Assembly (NCBI RefSeq): GCF_037975245.1
Contig: NC_092565.1
Location: 13,917,499-13,981,498 of the forward strand
Source: Apostichopus japonicus
Taxonomy: Eukaryota > Echinodermata > Holothuroidea > Aspidochirotida > Stichopodidae
Length of the DNA: 64,000 nt
Direction of reading: 5' to 3'
The notes under the pieces were generated by a model, which was given only the letters and a program-made list of their open reading frames with translations, had not been told where the DNA came from and ran no database searches. Of this stretch, positions 15,101-26,900 are shown in pieces. The translations under genes and the position numbers were made by a program. How positions within the stretch are numbered: the first letter of the stretch is position 1; each line of letters opens with the position of its first letter.

Positions 15101-15576
15101 AATCGGCCTAATATCTCAGTCCATACAGTGGCGCGATGGCTTGGCGCACTGTACGAGCTGATGAGCGAGACTCTCTTTTGCATCGGTGGTTCGAACCCCG
15201 GTGACGTGCGTCTTTTGCCGATCTTTTACAGCTCGTGCCTACATGGGGAGCTGTAAGTATTAGTTAATCGGCCTAATATCTCAGTCCATACAGTGGCGCG
15301 ATGGCTTGGCGCACTGTACGAGCTGATGAGCGAGACTCTCTTTTGCATCGGTGGTTCGAACCCCGGTGACGTGCGTCTTTTACAGCTCGTGCCTACATGG
15401 GGAGCTGCAAGTATTAGTTAATCGGCCTAATATCTCAGTCCATACAGTGGCGCGATGGCTTGGCGCACTGTACGAGCTGATGAGCGAGACTCTCTTTTGC
15501 ATCGGTGGTTCGAACCCCGGTGACGTGCGACTTTTACAGCTCGTGCTTACATGGGGAGCTGTAAGTATTAGTTAAT

Positions 15577-15751
15577 CGGCCTAATATCTCAGTCCATACA
15601 GTGGCGCGATGGCTTGGCGCACTGTACGAGCTGATGAGCGAGACTCTCTTTTGCATCGGTGGTTCGAACCCCAGTGACGTGCGTCTTTTGCCGATCTTTT
15701 ACAGCTCGTGCCTACATGCTCGTGCCTACATGGGGAGCTGTAAGTATTAGT
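15577..15751 (+). repeat. Degenerate terminal satellite monomer at the array edge
   Basis: The last monomer differs from the consensus (A at 15673) and carries a tandem duplication of GCTCGTGCCTACAT near 15705-15732. The preceding monomer also has private changes at 15530 and 15547. The repeat stops after GTATTAGT and is followed by ACGTCTTTTGCCGAACTG, which resembles the internal ACGTGCGTCTTTTGCCGAT of the monomer. Divergence concentrated at the edge fits reduced homogenisation there. Confidence 0.85.
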
Positions 15752-15804
15752 ACGTCTTTTGCCGAACTGTTCTCCCAGTGTCATGCACGGCCATTCACTC
15801 TGGT

Positions 15805-15907
15805 ATTTTGTATTTGTATTTGTATATATATTTGTTTCATCACAATTTACAGTGTGACGGGAAGTCTCCTATAAAGCCTGTAAGGCTTAACAAAGTAGGA
15901 GACTACC
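15805..15907 (+). repeat. Hairpin-bearing interspersed repeat, copy 1
   Basis: A TATTTGTTTCATCACAATTT block is followed by GGGAAGTCTCCTA and, 24 bases later, TAGGAGACTACCC. The two can pair as a long stem, and AAGCC/GGCTT form a second, inner stem. The same block recurs at 16146-16250, so it is a dispersed repeat, perhaps the 3' part of a SINE or MITE. The class is not resolved. Confidence 0.7.
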
Positions 15908-16145
15908 CTTTTCATATGTATTAGTACCCTACTCCCTAGGGCCTATCTATTAAAATCTGTTTCAAGTTGGAAGCATTGTGAGGCACAAATAAAGCCTTGT
16001 GTCACAAAAAGTTATGTACACAATTGGGTTTTGAATGTGCTGGAAATAAAGTGAAATAAAGTAAATCCCAACGTTATATGTCGATTTTAGTCAAGTTATC
16101 TGCTTGGAGGCCACAAAGACTCCTTACTACAAAAGCTATGTTAAT

Positions 16146-16250
16146 ATTTGTATATTTGTTTTTGTATATTTATTTGTTTCATCACAATTTACAGTGTGAC
16201 GGGAAGTCTCCTATAAAGCCTGCAAGGCTTAACAAAGTAGGAGACTCCCC
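16146..16250 (+). repeat. Hairpin-bearing interspersed repeat, copy 2
   Basis: This copy is nearly identical to the one at 15805-15907 and keeps both arms of the outer stem (GGGAAGTCTCCTA and TAGGAGACTCCCC) and the inner AAGCC/GGCTT stem. It lies between the satellite edge and the ~500-bp tandem repeat. A purine-rich A tract follows it. Confidence 0.7.
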
Positions 16251-16324
16251 AAAAAGAAAAAAAGAAAGAAAAACTTAAGAATAGAAAAAGGGAAAATATA
16301 ACAAAGGGGTCACCTTTTTTTTTT

Positions 16325-17640
16325 ACCATGACCGTGAAGATTTTTTGCTATCCGAGCCGGAAGTTTTCGTCACTTGTAAACAAACCTCTTCACTCAGTGG
16401 TAAACAAATTTCCTACGGTGCTCCTGGGAGGCCTAAAGGGGTCTAAAATTGCCTCAATTGACCCAATTTTTTCACCACATGTACTTCCATTCATGCTCTT
16501 CAACATGCAAGCCACAAAAAAAAACTAGATTATGATTGATAACAGGTCACAAAAGATGTTCTCCTGCTGCTTTTCGGCACTTTTCCTGAAGGAGAACAAT
16601 CGAGCGGATCGATATAGACTCTAGTAGGAGTATGCCACCTTAAGGTGAAAAACAAATAAATAAATCAAATCAAAGGTTAAGTTAAGGTAGCATACGCCCA
16701 TTAAAAGCCCCATTGACTTACACACTAAATCACAAAAGTAATGTCTTCTCTAAGCCTAGATAGAAGTTTTCACTTGCTAAACGCTACCCATCACTGGATA
16801 GCTGACAAGTTGGTCTTTCATGGCACCATCAGTTTTCCGTACCATGACTATGCAGATTTTTTGCTACGAGAGCCGGAACTTTTCGTCACTTGTAAACAAA
16901 CCTCTCCACTCAGCGGTAAACAAATTTCCTACGCTGCTCCTTGGAGGCCTAAAGGGGTCTAAAATTGCCTCAATTGACCCAATTTTTTAACCACATGTGC
17001 TTCCATTCATGTTCTTTAACATCAAAGCACATCCTAATTGATAACATAGCAAAACAAGTTGTTCTCCTGCTCCTAATTGGCACTTTTCCTGAAAGTGAAC
17101 ATTTGCCGCGGATTGATATAGAGGCTAATAGGAGTATGCCACCTGCAGCTGTTCTGCACATTTCTATGGAAGGGAGCATACGCACAGTAAAATCCCTATT
17201 GATTTACACACATAAATCACAAAAGTAATGTGGTCTCTAAGTCTAGATAGAAGTTCTCACTAGCTAAACGCTACCCATCAATGGATAGTTGACAAGTTGG
17301 CCTTTCATGGTACTGTCAATTTTCCGTATCATCACCGAGCAGATTTTTTTGCATCAGAGCCTGAAGTTTTCGTCACTTGTTAACAAACCTCGTCACTCAG
17401 TAGTAAACAATTTTCGTACGCTTCTCATGGGAGGCGAACATGTACATGTACTTCCATGCATTTTCTTTAACATAGGCTACAAGCCAGAAAAAGCTAGATC
17501 CTGATTGATAACAGGTCAAAACAATGTTCTCCTGCTGCTTTTGACACTTTTCCTGAGACAGGAGAACAATCGGGCGGATCATAGACTCTAATAGGAGTAT
17601 GCCACCGGAAGTGTAGGAAGGGACATATAAATTGACGTTG
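16325..17640 (+). repeat. ~500-bp tandem repeat, about 2.6 degenerate copies
   Basis: Three copies start near 16326, 16842 and 17330 (spacing about 516 and 488 bp). Shared landmarks include TTTTCGTCACTTGT, CCTCAATTGACCCAATTTTT (first two copies), GTTCTCCTGCT and ATAGGAGTATGCCACC. Copies differ by substitutions and small indels, so they are older than the satellite next to them. Short open frames inside are not conserved between copies and are not called as genes. Confidence 0.85.
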
Positions 17641-18837
17641 GCAGGACCCAAAGAAATGCTGGAAACGTTTTGAATTCCCTCAACTGACACCCTCCCCACC
17701 ATGGGGACCCACACTAATGAAATCATGCGCGCCCCATTGGGTCCCTCCCTCTGCTTCGTCACTGTTTGGGATGTTACGTACGTATACGCTATTGCGTAAA
17801 GTTAGTCCGCTAACATATTAGCGCTGCGGAATTCAGTTGCTCAAGCATTTTATTTAAATTTAAATCATTCCCGAAACGAGGTGTATTTTTCACTTCCCTT
17901 AACAGTTCGTGAAGCCCATTTTTGATAGCAATTCAGAATTTTTATAGCAAAAGCGTCTGCTTCAATTTCCCCTTATGAATCATAGCGCACACAGCATACG
18001 ACGCTTTTGGCGGATTAATATTACTGGTTACTGTGGTAACTGAAAGATTGGTCTTCCATGATAAAAGAATTCATAAATAACGTAGACATATGACAGAAAA
18101 GTGATCGAGATGTATTTCCTTTTATTTGAGGTTATTCACCAAATGATATTTCATTCCTTGTGTAAGTGATGTGATAAATTGCTTGAAAGTTACGCATCTT
18201 AATTAAAGCGACCTTTTTTATTCTCGTAATAACATTGTTTGCATAGCAGTGTAGCGTTCAAACAATGTAGTACACCGAGGGTTCATGTTTTACTTGTGTT
18301 GTAATTGTGCAGTTGCTGAAAATTGTTGGCTTGAGTTAGGAAGTTACGATGGGATAATCTGTGCTAACGTGTCATCGTTATCTCGCACAGTATTGTAATT
18401 GCCTTGATATTGACACTGAATCAGGATCTGACTTACTAGCTAGCCTATACAAACTTAAGTATATTGTTGTAGGCCTGAGAAGTTTAAACTCATTGTTCAT
18501 AAACTGAATATTTAAGTTTCGCAATTATTTCTTTCACCGTGATCCTAAATGAGGCTACTGTAGCATATCTATAGCCTAACCATACTGGATTGGCTAGCAC
18601 ACTGCACAGGTGCTTCTTTCTCTTACTCTTAGCGTGGTCGGACCAACCTTGCAGAAACTAAGGCCAATTGGCCTAAACTGAACTAATTCATTGGTGTAGT
18701 TCGACGACTAAGTACTATCATCGTCCGTGGCAAAAGCATTTAGTCTAGCTATAACATTAAGCTCAGTTTTAGGCTAACATTAACAGCAAACTTGTTATTG
18801 AACTGTGCTCATCGATCAGGCTTGGACCAATTTCAAG
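17641..18837. other. Intergenic region upstream of the C6orf163-like gene
   Basis: This AT-rich unique sequence contains no recognisable exon or repeat. It must hold the promoter and 5' UTR of the gene starting at 18838, but I see no clear TATA box or other core element and cannot place the transcription start. Confidence 0.5.
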
Positions 18838-21800
18838 ATGGATGGCCCTTTAAGAGACAATAAAGCCTTGGCCCGAAAATATAGAGGGGTTCCTAAAAGA
18901 TATGAAGATACAAAACCTGTGCAGACTCAAGCATTCACCCATTCAAGTATACTAGGTAAATTTTGAATCTATATTTATATTTCTATATTTAAGTTGAATA
19001 CCTTTATTTAAGTTTGCAATCTATATGCTATAGCCTACTACTAGCTATCAGGGATCATAATTATGTCTCCCTTGTACAGGCGCGTAGCCAGGAATTTGCC
19101 AAGGGAGGGGCGAAACTGTATATTCCGCATTGCAAACTATCTAAACGTAGCGCCACCATGAGTTGGCGCGAAGCGTACAAGAAAATTTTGGCTGAAAATA
19201 CCTCCCAGATCGCTGGAAATGGCACTTCCCAGGCCTTGTAAGTTGCATCTTAGCATTTTCTCTTTTGAAAATACTAGCGATATCATAAAAACATTAAAAA
19301 AAAAATTGAAAATATGCCCAAGGGGGGGGCGGCTGCCCCCTTCGCCCCCCCCCCTTGGCTACGCGCCTGCCCTTGTACCCAGCCGACATATTCCGCTAGA
19401 AGCTTGTTTCTAACGTGTTGGGTGCTTCGTTTGTGTGTATAATCTTTACACAGCCATTGCATTGAATGGCTAGGCTTCTGTTATATTGAATGTGGTTGCA
19501 CATCTTGCAAATGGTTGTGTGTAGATAGATTTTGCTCCATTTATTTTTTACATGTGTCAAATAGAACTTGTTTATTGGGTATTGGACCTTGGAGTTTTGA
19601 TTTAAAAATCCTGAAGTATATTCCAAACATCTCGCAAAGTGCTACAACTTACAAGTCAATTGACTACAATATGGTTACATTTGTGAAAAATAATTCCTAA
19701 AGTCATCGCAGATTACTGTTCTTTTAACTGTTTTAATTTATCTGTTAGCATTGTGGCTCTGTAATGTGAAGATAAAAATTGTTTGCAAAAGGTGGTTTCA
19801 GTAATTTTACTATCAAATACGTCAACTAGCCAGCAATGTCTATCTTTGCAGGTAGAAATGTATTTACAGTATGCAAAATTATGAGGTACACAGGGTTATC
19901 ATATACCACCATACCATGACATGGTCACATAGCGGGATAGCCTTGACATTTCTCTCAATAGTGTGTAGTGTGCATATTTGCAAGTTCATTTGTAAGTATT
20001 CATGGATATCCTTTCAAATATGCTCATACCCCTGAAGTTTCAAATCAAACCAAAACCATGGTTTGAAACTAATGAAACTCTTGAACCAGTTGTATGTCCT
20101 TCTCCTTTACAAGGAGATTAAACTTTTCTCGGTCTCTGGTTTGTCATGAACATACAGTGAATGTATATGTCAGAGGAAAACAAAGCCAATCCTGTTAACA
20201 TTTTTCCATTCATATTTCTACTAATAAATAAAGTAAAATTTCCATTAAATTTCGGTAGCCAGCCAATTGCAGACTTATTTTCAGAAAAGTACAGTACCAC
20301 TGAAACCAATGTCCACTTCTTAATGTTTTCTTATTGTAGGGACTGTTCTTATATTGTAAAATATATATACTGTACATTGCTATTATTTGTTGGTATCCAC
20401 CAACATTGGTAAATCATTCCATTGTTATTTAGCATAGACCAGCTTTGAGGACCCCTTACCAATTTGGAGTTTTTTCCTTAATGACTTGATGTTTTTAAAA
20501 AAAAGCAATGTTGAGATGATGTGATACTAGCAAATGCAACCACAAAATGGGACAGCCTGATTGCATTCTTTCCTGTGAGATTCACAGTACCTTTGCCTTC
20601 TGTTCAATGAGTGCTCATGTTTTTCATTTTCATTAGAAATTGGCCAGAATATCCATGTGAAATGGGAGAACAAAACAGATGAGGAAAGAAGCATTGCGAT
20701 TGAAGCTGCTGAAGAGGCTGTGTGGAAACAAGCTACTCATGTGAAAGAAATCGCTCTAGAGAAATGTCGTAAACTGGCAGAGGAAGAGTTGGATAAAAGG
20801 ATGAAGGAGAAGGACTTGGAATGTGAAAAGGCCCTCAAGGTATTTTAATGTAAAGGTTGTTTGGTAATAATGCGGTACATTGGTAAATTGGTACATTTTC
20901 GTGTATCCTGCTTACTGATGCATGATGGTTTAGTGTATTGGCAAAACCCGACTGTCAACGGGATGAAATAACTTATAAATTCATCTCTACCGTGGTAAGA
21001 GCATCTTCATGCTGCTTTTCTTAATATTTCTCCCTATTCAGTAGAACACAGCTAATGTCTTGAATGAGTCGTAGAAGTTATGGTTTAAAACTTATGTATT
21101 TTTATTCTCTTTAAGGAGCAAACCATCAAGATTGAAACGGACATGAAGCAGATCGCTTTGCAGCAAGTGAGGCAGGAACGTGAACGTGCCCAGGGAGTAT
21201 TGGAACAAACAAAAGCTGAGTTGATAGAGGAGAAGAACAGTGAAAGGGAGGAAGCTGTTGCTGTAGCTAGGAAAGAAGAAATACAAAAAGCATTGGAAGA
21301 AACAGAGAGAGTTGCTGGGTAAGGCAAACTCTAGGGGGTGGTGTCTGAACAAATTGAGCGCAGTTGACGTTCGTGCATTCCTATTCGTTTTATGGATGTT
21401 TTCTTTTACACACCAATTTTCTATGTGTGCAGTAAAGTCCTGGATCTGCCACTGCTTTGGTTATAATTAGAAACATCTGACAAAGACACCTCTTGATGTG
21501 ATTGGTGTCTGTACATTCCTCTGGGGTACAGTGCAATAATTTGTAATTGGTATATTATTGGGACTGAAATATCAGTTACAGAGCCTCCCTTTTTTTAATG
21601 AGCCCCAACTGCAAGTAATATGATAAATAAAAACTGGGCTTTATATTGAAAAGCTTTGGATATATCACAATAATTGCTTATTGGAGCTCAGACTCTGGCA
21701 TAGTGATTCTGGGGATGTAATGATATTGCAGTGTATATCTATACAATTAAGTTTTGGTTTCTGAGTTTTGTTTCACAAAAACTGGCATAAACATTGTGAC

Positions 21801-22759
21801 AAATTTTGTACCAAATATTGCCCCATACAGCACATGAAATTTGACAAACCTTGCTAGGAGTATTTTTGTTTTAAAAGCAATCTCACTGTTCAGCAGATAT
21901 TTTTATAACCCAAAGAAATAAAAAAGTAGAAAGTAGAGGATGCTCTCCAATTTCATTTGCCGGGGAATGCACAGTGTCTTGTTCCGGCAGGACTGCTGTG
22001 TATATTTATTGGCTCCATTGGAAGTTTGTTGCAATATTTTACTTGGACAGGAAAAGCGATATTCTACTACAGGTCTATCAATATGTTAAATCTCTTCTCC
22101 TCTCATTGCTATCTTACCTGAGAATCTGACTGGATTTATGAAACTTCAGAAAGTCTGGATTTTCGGGTTGTTCCGACCAACATATCCACTGCAAAGCTTT
22201 TTCAATTATGATCTGGCCATTTCAGTAGCGATTTTTATAAGTATACAGTGTATGCTAGGTTAAGCTTTTCAACTTTATATCCAGGTCAGTTTTCACGTAC
22301 AGTAGTGACTCTGGAAATAATTTATTCCCCCAAAGGAGAAACTGATATGTGGTTCTCAACGCAGTATTTATTTGTGTATCCCGCAGGTTAACGTCGGCTA
22401 AATCAGCCGAGACAGCGAAGGAAGCTGAAGCAGACAAAGCCACAGCCCTGAAAGAATTGACTGCCGAACTAGACCGAGTGAAAGTGGACGCAATATTGAA
22501 TACACAGATGGAAGAAAGACGTGCAGCAGCCGTGGAGCTTGGCAAGATTCAACAGAATCACAAACAAGAAATAGCTAAGTTAAAGGAAGAGATTAAAGCA
22601 GGGGAGGCTAGACACCAAGATGCTTTGGATGAAATTGAACGGGAGAAACAGGAAAAAGAAGGCTGGATTGAAAAATACAATAAACTCAAGACATCCTATC
22701 AATTATTTATTAATGAAACAGTTGGCTTTAAAAAGGGGCAAGCAGAGTTTCTGCTATAA
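18838..22759 (+). CDS. C6orf163: C6orf163-like coiled-coil protein, complete, four exons
   Basis: The coding exons are 18838-18955, 20637-20839, 21116-21318 and 22387-22759 (stop at 22757). All introns are GT..AG and the phases (1, 0, 2) join without a break, giving 298 aa. A short N-terminal segment precedes a THSSILEIG motif near residues 34-42. Residues from about 50 to 275 are Glu/Lys/Ala-rich heptad-like helix with no membrane segment. The C-terminus has YQLFINETVGF followed by GQAEFLL. The T-H-x-x-I-L-x-I-G motif before a long coiled coil, and this ending, recall vertebrate C6orf163 (about 329 aa), a protein of unknown function. That assignment comes from memory of the family and was not searched. 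The start is the first ATG giving an open first exon. Intron 1 holds a MITE. The gene converges on EXOSC1. Confidence 0.82.
19069..19377. mobile_element. hAT-like MITE with 8-bp target-site duplication
   Basis: The element spans 19077-19369 (293 bp). Its ends are CAGGCGCGTAGCCAGG and, inverted, TTGGCTACGCGCCTG. It is flanked by a perfect 8-bp direct repeat CCCTTGTA at 19069-19076 and 19370-19377. An 8-bp duplication with CAG..CTG termini is typical of the hAT superfamily. It encodes no transposase and sits in intron 1 of the C6orf163-like gene. Its subterminal GC-rich tracts resemble elements at 39337 and 46390. Confidence 0.88.
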
Positions 22760-23933
22760 ATTTTTTGTGGTTCACTTCTCAAAGGATGAGTTCTTGTTGC
22801 TTCTTGTTGCTGCTGAAAGTTTCATATATATTTCTGAAATCAGAACACAGTGATAGCAAATGATGGAAAGTACTAATTTAATGTAGTATTCTTATTTATT
22901 AACAAACATTACTTAAAGACTTCAAATACAAGAGAGAAATGAATAATGTTCCTCGAGTACAGTATCGACACCCACCCCCTGTCCCCCCCCTCCCTCCACC
23001 CCTCCTCACAACTTAACAAATGAAGAAATACTTGTTTACCTAATGATAACTTTTATAAATCTTTTGCAATCATCCCAAATGGTCTACTGCAGTCTTAAAA
23101 AAACAATTGGATTTGAAATGTTATGCTCCTCAGTACTTGGTATTTCTTGGGAGTAACTTTGAATATTAGATCTCAAGATCTGCTTTGCAGTGCATCATCC
23201 AAGTACATAATACTTGGCCAGACTCCAAAAAATTTTGAAACCTAGTTTCTTGGAGAAACAGAATGTAAAACAATTGAAATTATTTGAGAGGAGCATTAAG
23301 CCTCCCTTTTCTACACACCAAGGTCTAAAGGTCGATACTTACAATTTTTAGTGACATTGTTTGTACTTGGCATTTATACTTTTGCAGGCTGCTTGCAACA
23401 GCACAACCAGTGTTCAGATTGCTGTTATAACAACACTTGAATAGTTTGCTTTTTATGTTTGGTTTACTGTGGAAGTATCCTTGATATACTTCCAGGTTAA
23501 CTTTGCATAGAATCTCAGTATGTTCTGTGTCTTAGGACTGAAATATATTTATCCTTCTACGATAGCAAGACAGGTCATCTAGAACAAGGACATGATTGAT
23601 AAACCATTGTAGTCCGGTGCTTCCCAGTGAAAACAGAACACACACATCCAGGTCTTGTTTTCTTGGTTTGTCAACTTTAACTTGTTCACTTCTTAAGAAT
23701 GGAATGATAGATATGAAACAGAAGACACATTGGCTTGAAAAGTCTTGTCAATTTGAGTCGTCGTCCATGTACGGCTACTGATCAGTTCCATGATAATGAG
23801 GAAACAGTTTATTCCATCGCTAACCAGCAACCAGCAACTTTTATGTCCGATCAAAGGCTGTTGATGATCAGTTCACTTTACCCATGTGCAGCTAATGACA
23901 ATCTCCATGGGAACGAGTTGCGAGATAGATCCA
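22760..23933. other. 3' flanks of two convergent genes
   Basis: This interval separates the stop of the C6orf163-like gene from the stop of EXOSC1 and holds both 3' UTRs. It has a C-rich run near 22970-23000. TTTATT at 22895-22900 and 23808-23813 reads as AATAAA on the minus strand. I see no exon or mobile element. Confidence 0.6.
23808..23813 (-). terminator. Candidate poly(A) signal of EXOSC1
   Basis: AATAAA on the minus strand lies about 120 bases after the EXOSC1 stop codon. This is a normal position for a short 3' UTR. A second AATAAA at 22895-22900 would give a UTR of about 1 kb. Confidence 0.35.
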
Positions 23934-26900
23934 TCACGTTGTTTGTATGTAGTCTGGTTGAACCTTTGCCACTTTTCGTAATTCTTTGACGTGAGTCTTT
24001 GGACAAATCATCTCGCACCAACTGATAGGGACAAGATTTACTCCTGCAAGAGATGAGAGGCTGACATTAATTTCCAAAGTTCTAGTTAGGTAGTGAACTT
24101 CACCGACACACTATAAGAATATGGTCAATACTAAGATTTCATGGAAAGGAACATTGTGATGTCATCACATCTTTTATCATTTCTAATTTCCAATGGGGAG
24201 AATCCAATGATTTAACTTGCACATTATTCCCAGGCTAAAATTATAGAATTTCAAATGCTTGTACTGCACTACTGCATGTTGTTATCAACCTATAAATTTT
24301 AACTGTCTCTAATTGTTTTGTCACCTTTTGTGAGGAGTAGCAATTGCTTTGAAGGTGAAAACAACTATCAACATTCCACTTAATTTGTATGTTAGGATAG
24401 AAGTTCAAGTTGGATTTCTGTTAGTTTGCCACAGTCAGATTATAAATAAAACATTTGACAATAATTGAAGCTGAGTTTAGCTTTATGGAGTTTTCAACCA
24501 GGTAGAAACAGAGAACTGAGTACAACAGTTAGGAACATTCTCCCCCGTTAATTTCAACCCTAATGTTATACATCTTTATGGTCAAAAAATCATAAGGATT
24601 GTTTTATGCAAACAGTTGTTGATGACTTCACACAGTAAACCTGAACTGAGAAAACTTCTGATATTTGTGCAAATATTACCTTGGCAATCCAGACCCAGAC
24701 ATATCATATTTCAACTTTAAGTGTTTAACATATGCTAGCCTTATAAATAGTTTACCCAATAAATAATGCTATGCCTCTGTGTATCCATATTTGCTAGTGT
24801 GTTCTCTACATGTATATATACCTTTTGTCCTTTAACACATTACAAACATGTTATCAGAGGTCATGAGGTCTTATGCTTGAGTATTGGTCTGTGTTTTGAT
24901 TTAACAGTTCAACCACTTTAATGAGTCTAAGGTGTTGACAGGTTCATTTCTCAAAATGAAACACAGTATAAAATTACAACCTGGACTGTCAGCTCAGTTT
25001 CTTCTTCATTACTCTACAACATAAAAAAATTAATTTATGTGCCTAAAGTCATCATCGAAAGCTTTTGGAATTTTAGAAAGATGTAAAATACTTCATTTTC
25101 ATAACTTATGACCCATGTTGTTTTATATATATTTATGCAGTCAAATAAATGGCTTTTGGAAACAAAGTAAATTGCGTCAATCTGTGTGGTATTTTGTGTC
25201 CAAACCCTTCCGTCACCTCAATCCTTCATTAGAATAGTTAATGTGTACAACTTACCTGCCTCACTTTGGGCAAGCACAACTCCTAGTTCATTCTCTGCAG
25301 TTGTCAAAAGGTAAGAGCGGGCATCGCCAAGAGAAAGCTTCACAGTTATGTCAAGGCTACAATAAGACTGACTGGAGAGAATGCAAAACCTATTATCAAC
25401 TTTTCAATAGCTACCTATTTCTGAAAAAAAAACTCGCCACCCACTTTCCAAGTTTCTTGTAAATATGACCGTTAAAACACAAATTTTCTGCGCGCTGCAA
25501 GGTTTTCAAAAGTGTTGTCCAAAGAACCCTATAATTTCAGAGAATTATTTTTATTGAACCATAAATTAACTGGAACAAATAACTTATTTAAAGGACAAAA
25601 GAATAAAACTGGAAAGTTTGTATATGATGCTAATGATGGGATATTTCAGCATAACAAATGGACCATGTGCAGGTCAAAGTATCCGATACAAAAAAATAAT
25701 ATTTTCATTATTGTCATGGGAGCCAGTATACCCTTAATTATTGCAGCCTACAGATTGGAGACAAAATTTCACAGGCTTGACATATCAATCTTGTGCCAAC
25801 TTTGGCTGAAAGATGAATGCCATACTGTGCTTTGCTGATTGCTATTGGTAACAATCAGTACTTCAGTTTAAGTTCAGTACAGCATAACTGACACCTTGTA
25901 AACAACACAGAGGTCTACTATATTAAAAAGGCACACAGTTAACCACTAAGATTGTGAGAAAAAAAAGAGTTTGCTAAATTTTTGTACAGGTAAAAGGTCA
26001 CTGGTAATCAGAAATGTCAAAAAAAAATGGGAAAGCTTTTATAATGATAACCCTAACAGTATTCCACTAAGTAGTAAAAAAGAGATATTCATTGGTTTTG
26101 AAAATTGGAATCACTTTGATCAAGGTATCTTCTTCACCCTTTCCGTTCTTTAAAGACCTTTCAAGAGCACTTTTTTCAGGATTTTATGAACTTTCAAACC
26201 TGACAATCAGTATTACTTAAAGTAGCATTCAGTTTCTATCAACTTCACACAACAAGAAATTATTGACATCCTACAACTTAAAAAATCTTCAAAGAATTTT
26301 TGAAAGTTAACCAAATCCAAGTGGTATAATGGAGTATTTTCCAATTTTGTTAACTTGTGTCAAAGGATATATTTTTCAGGTAGCTTTTATATTCCTAAGC
26401 TATTGAAAATGGTACCCTAAGACTGCATCAATGGAAAATGTGACATCAAATGTTTTTGTTAAAGGATACAACTCTTGCAAGTACAATGTCTCCAGGTCGA
26501 AATGACTTATAAACTTCCACTTTGTCTTTTTCTGTTGCTCTGATGTCCTCTCTTCGTATCATCCCACGGAATGTTTCTCTCAAAGACTTTCCCTCAACGC
26601 CCAGTATAGCACAAGAACAAAACTTGGTGTTGACTGCAAGAATCTGAAAAGAATTACTTCTTTTCCTTATTTTACTTTTTTTTAAAGGTACAGAAAATGA
26701 CTTTGAAGATTATTAATGAAAGTGATTTTAGACAAGAGAGGTCAATATTGCATAAACACAAGCCTGTGCCATTTACAAAATACTTCTTTTTAATGCATTT
26801 CTTCATGCAATTTTCTATTCTTTTGTTATGAAGGAAAAGGTTAAACCTGAGGTGATTGATCCACCCACTAACAGCTGTGAAATATGACTGTTTGCTAAAG

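Larger units (their letters stand above)
1..15751 (+). repeat. Satellite array of 154/165-bp monomers with 14-mer higher-order repeats
   Basis: About 100 head-to-tail monomers fill the left quarter and run off the left edge. Two length classes occur: short (154 bp) and long (165 bp, with an extra GCCGATCTTTT). Two diagnostic base changes give further classes: CATACAGTGG or CATACATTGG near base 22, and GAGCTGCAAG or GAGCTGTAAG near the end. The order of classes repeats with an exact 2,200-bp period (4 long + 10 short) starting at 9923, 12123 and 14323. A 2,046-bp variant lacking one short monomer starts near 4412. Copies are almost identical, with few private changes (for example 13626). Base composition is clearly more GC-rich than the rest of the window. 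Each monomer holds tRNA-like promoter boxes, so the unit may derive from a SINE. No protein role is supported. Confidence 0.97.

Noticed and set aside
1-15575. Dozens of 74-129-codon open frames repeated through the array
   Set aside because: They are by-products of the satellite monomer. The frame depends on monomer length class, and no protein family or unique terminal exon is seen.
1-15751. CRISPR-like or functional tRNA array
   Set aside because: The repeats abut with no unique spacers, and the monomer lacks an acceptor stem and anticodon arm, so it is neither.
16965-17762. Open frames on both strands within the ~500-bp tandem repeat
   Set aside because: They are not conserved between repeat copies and have no recognisable domain.
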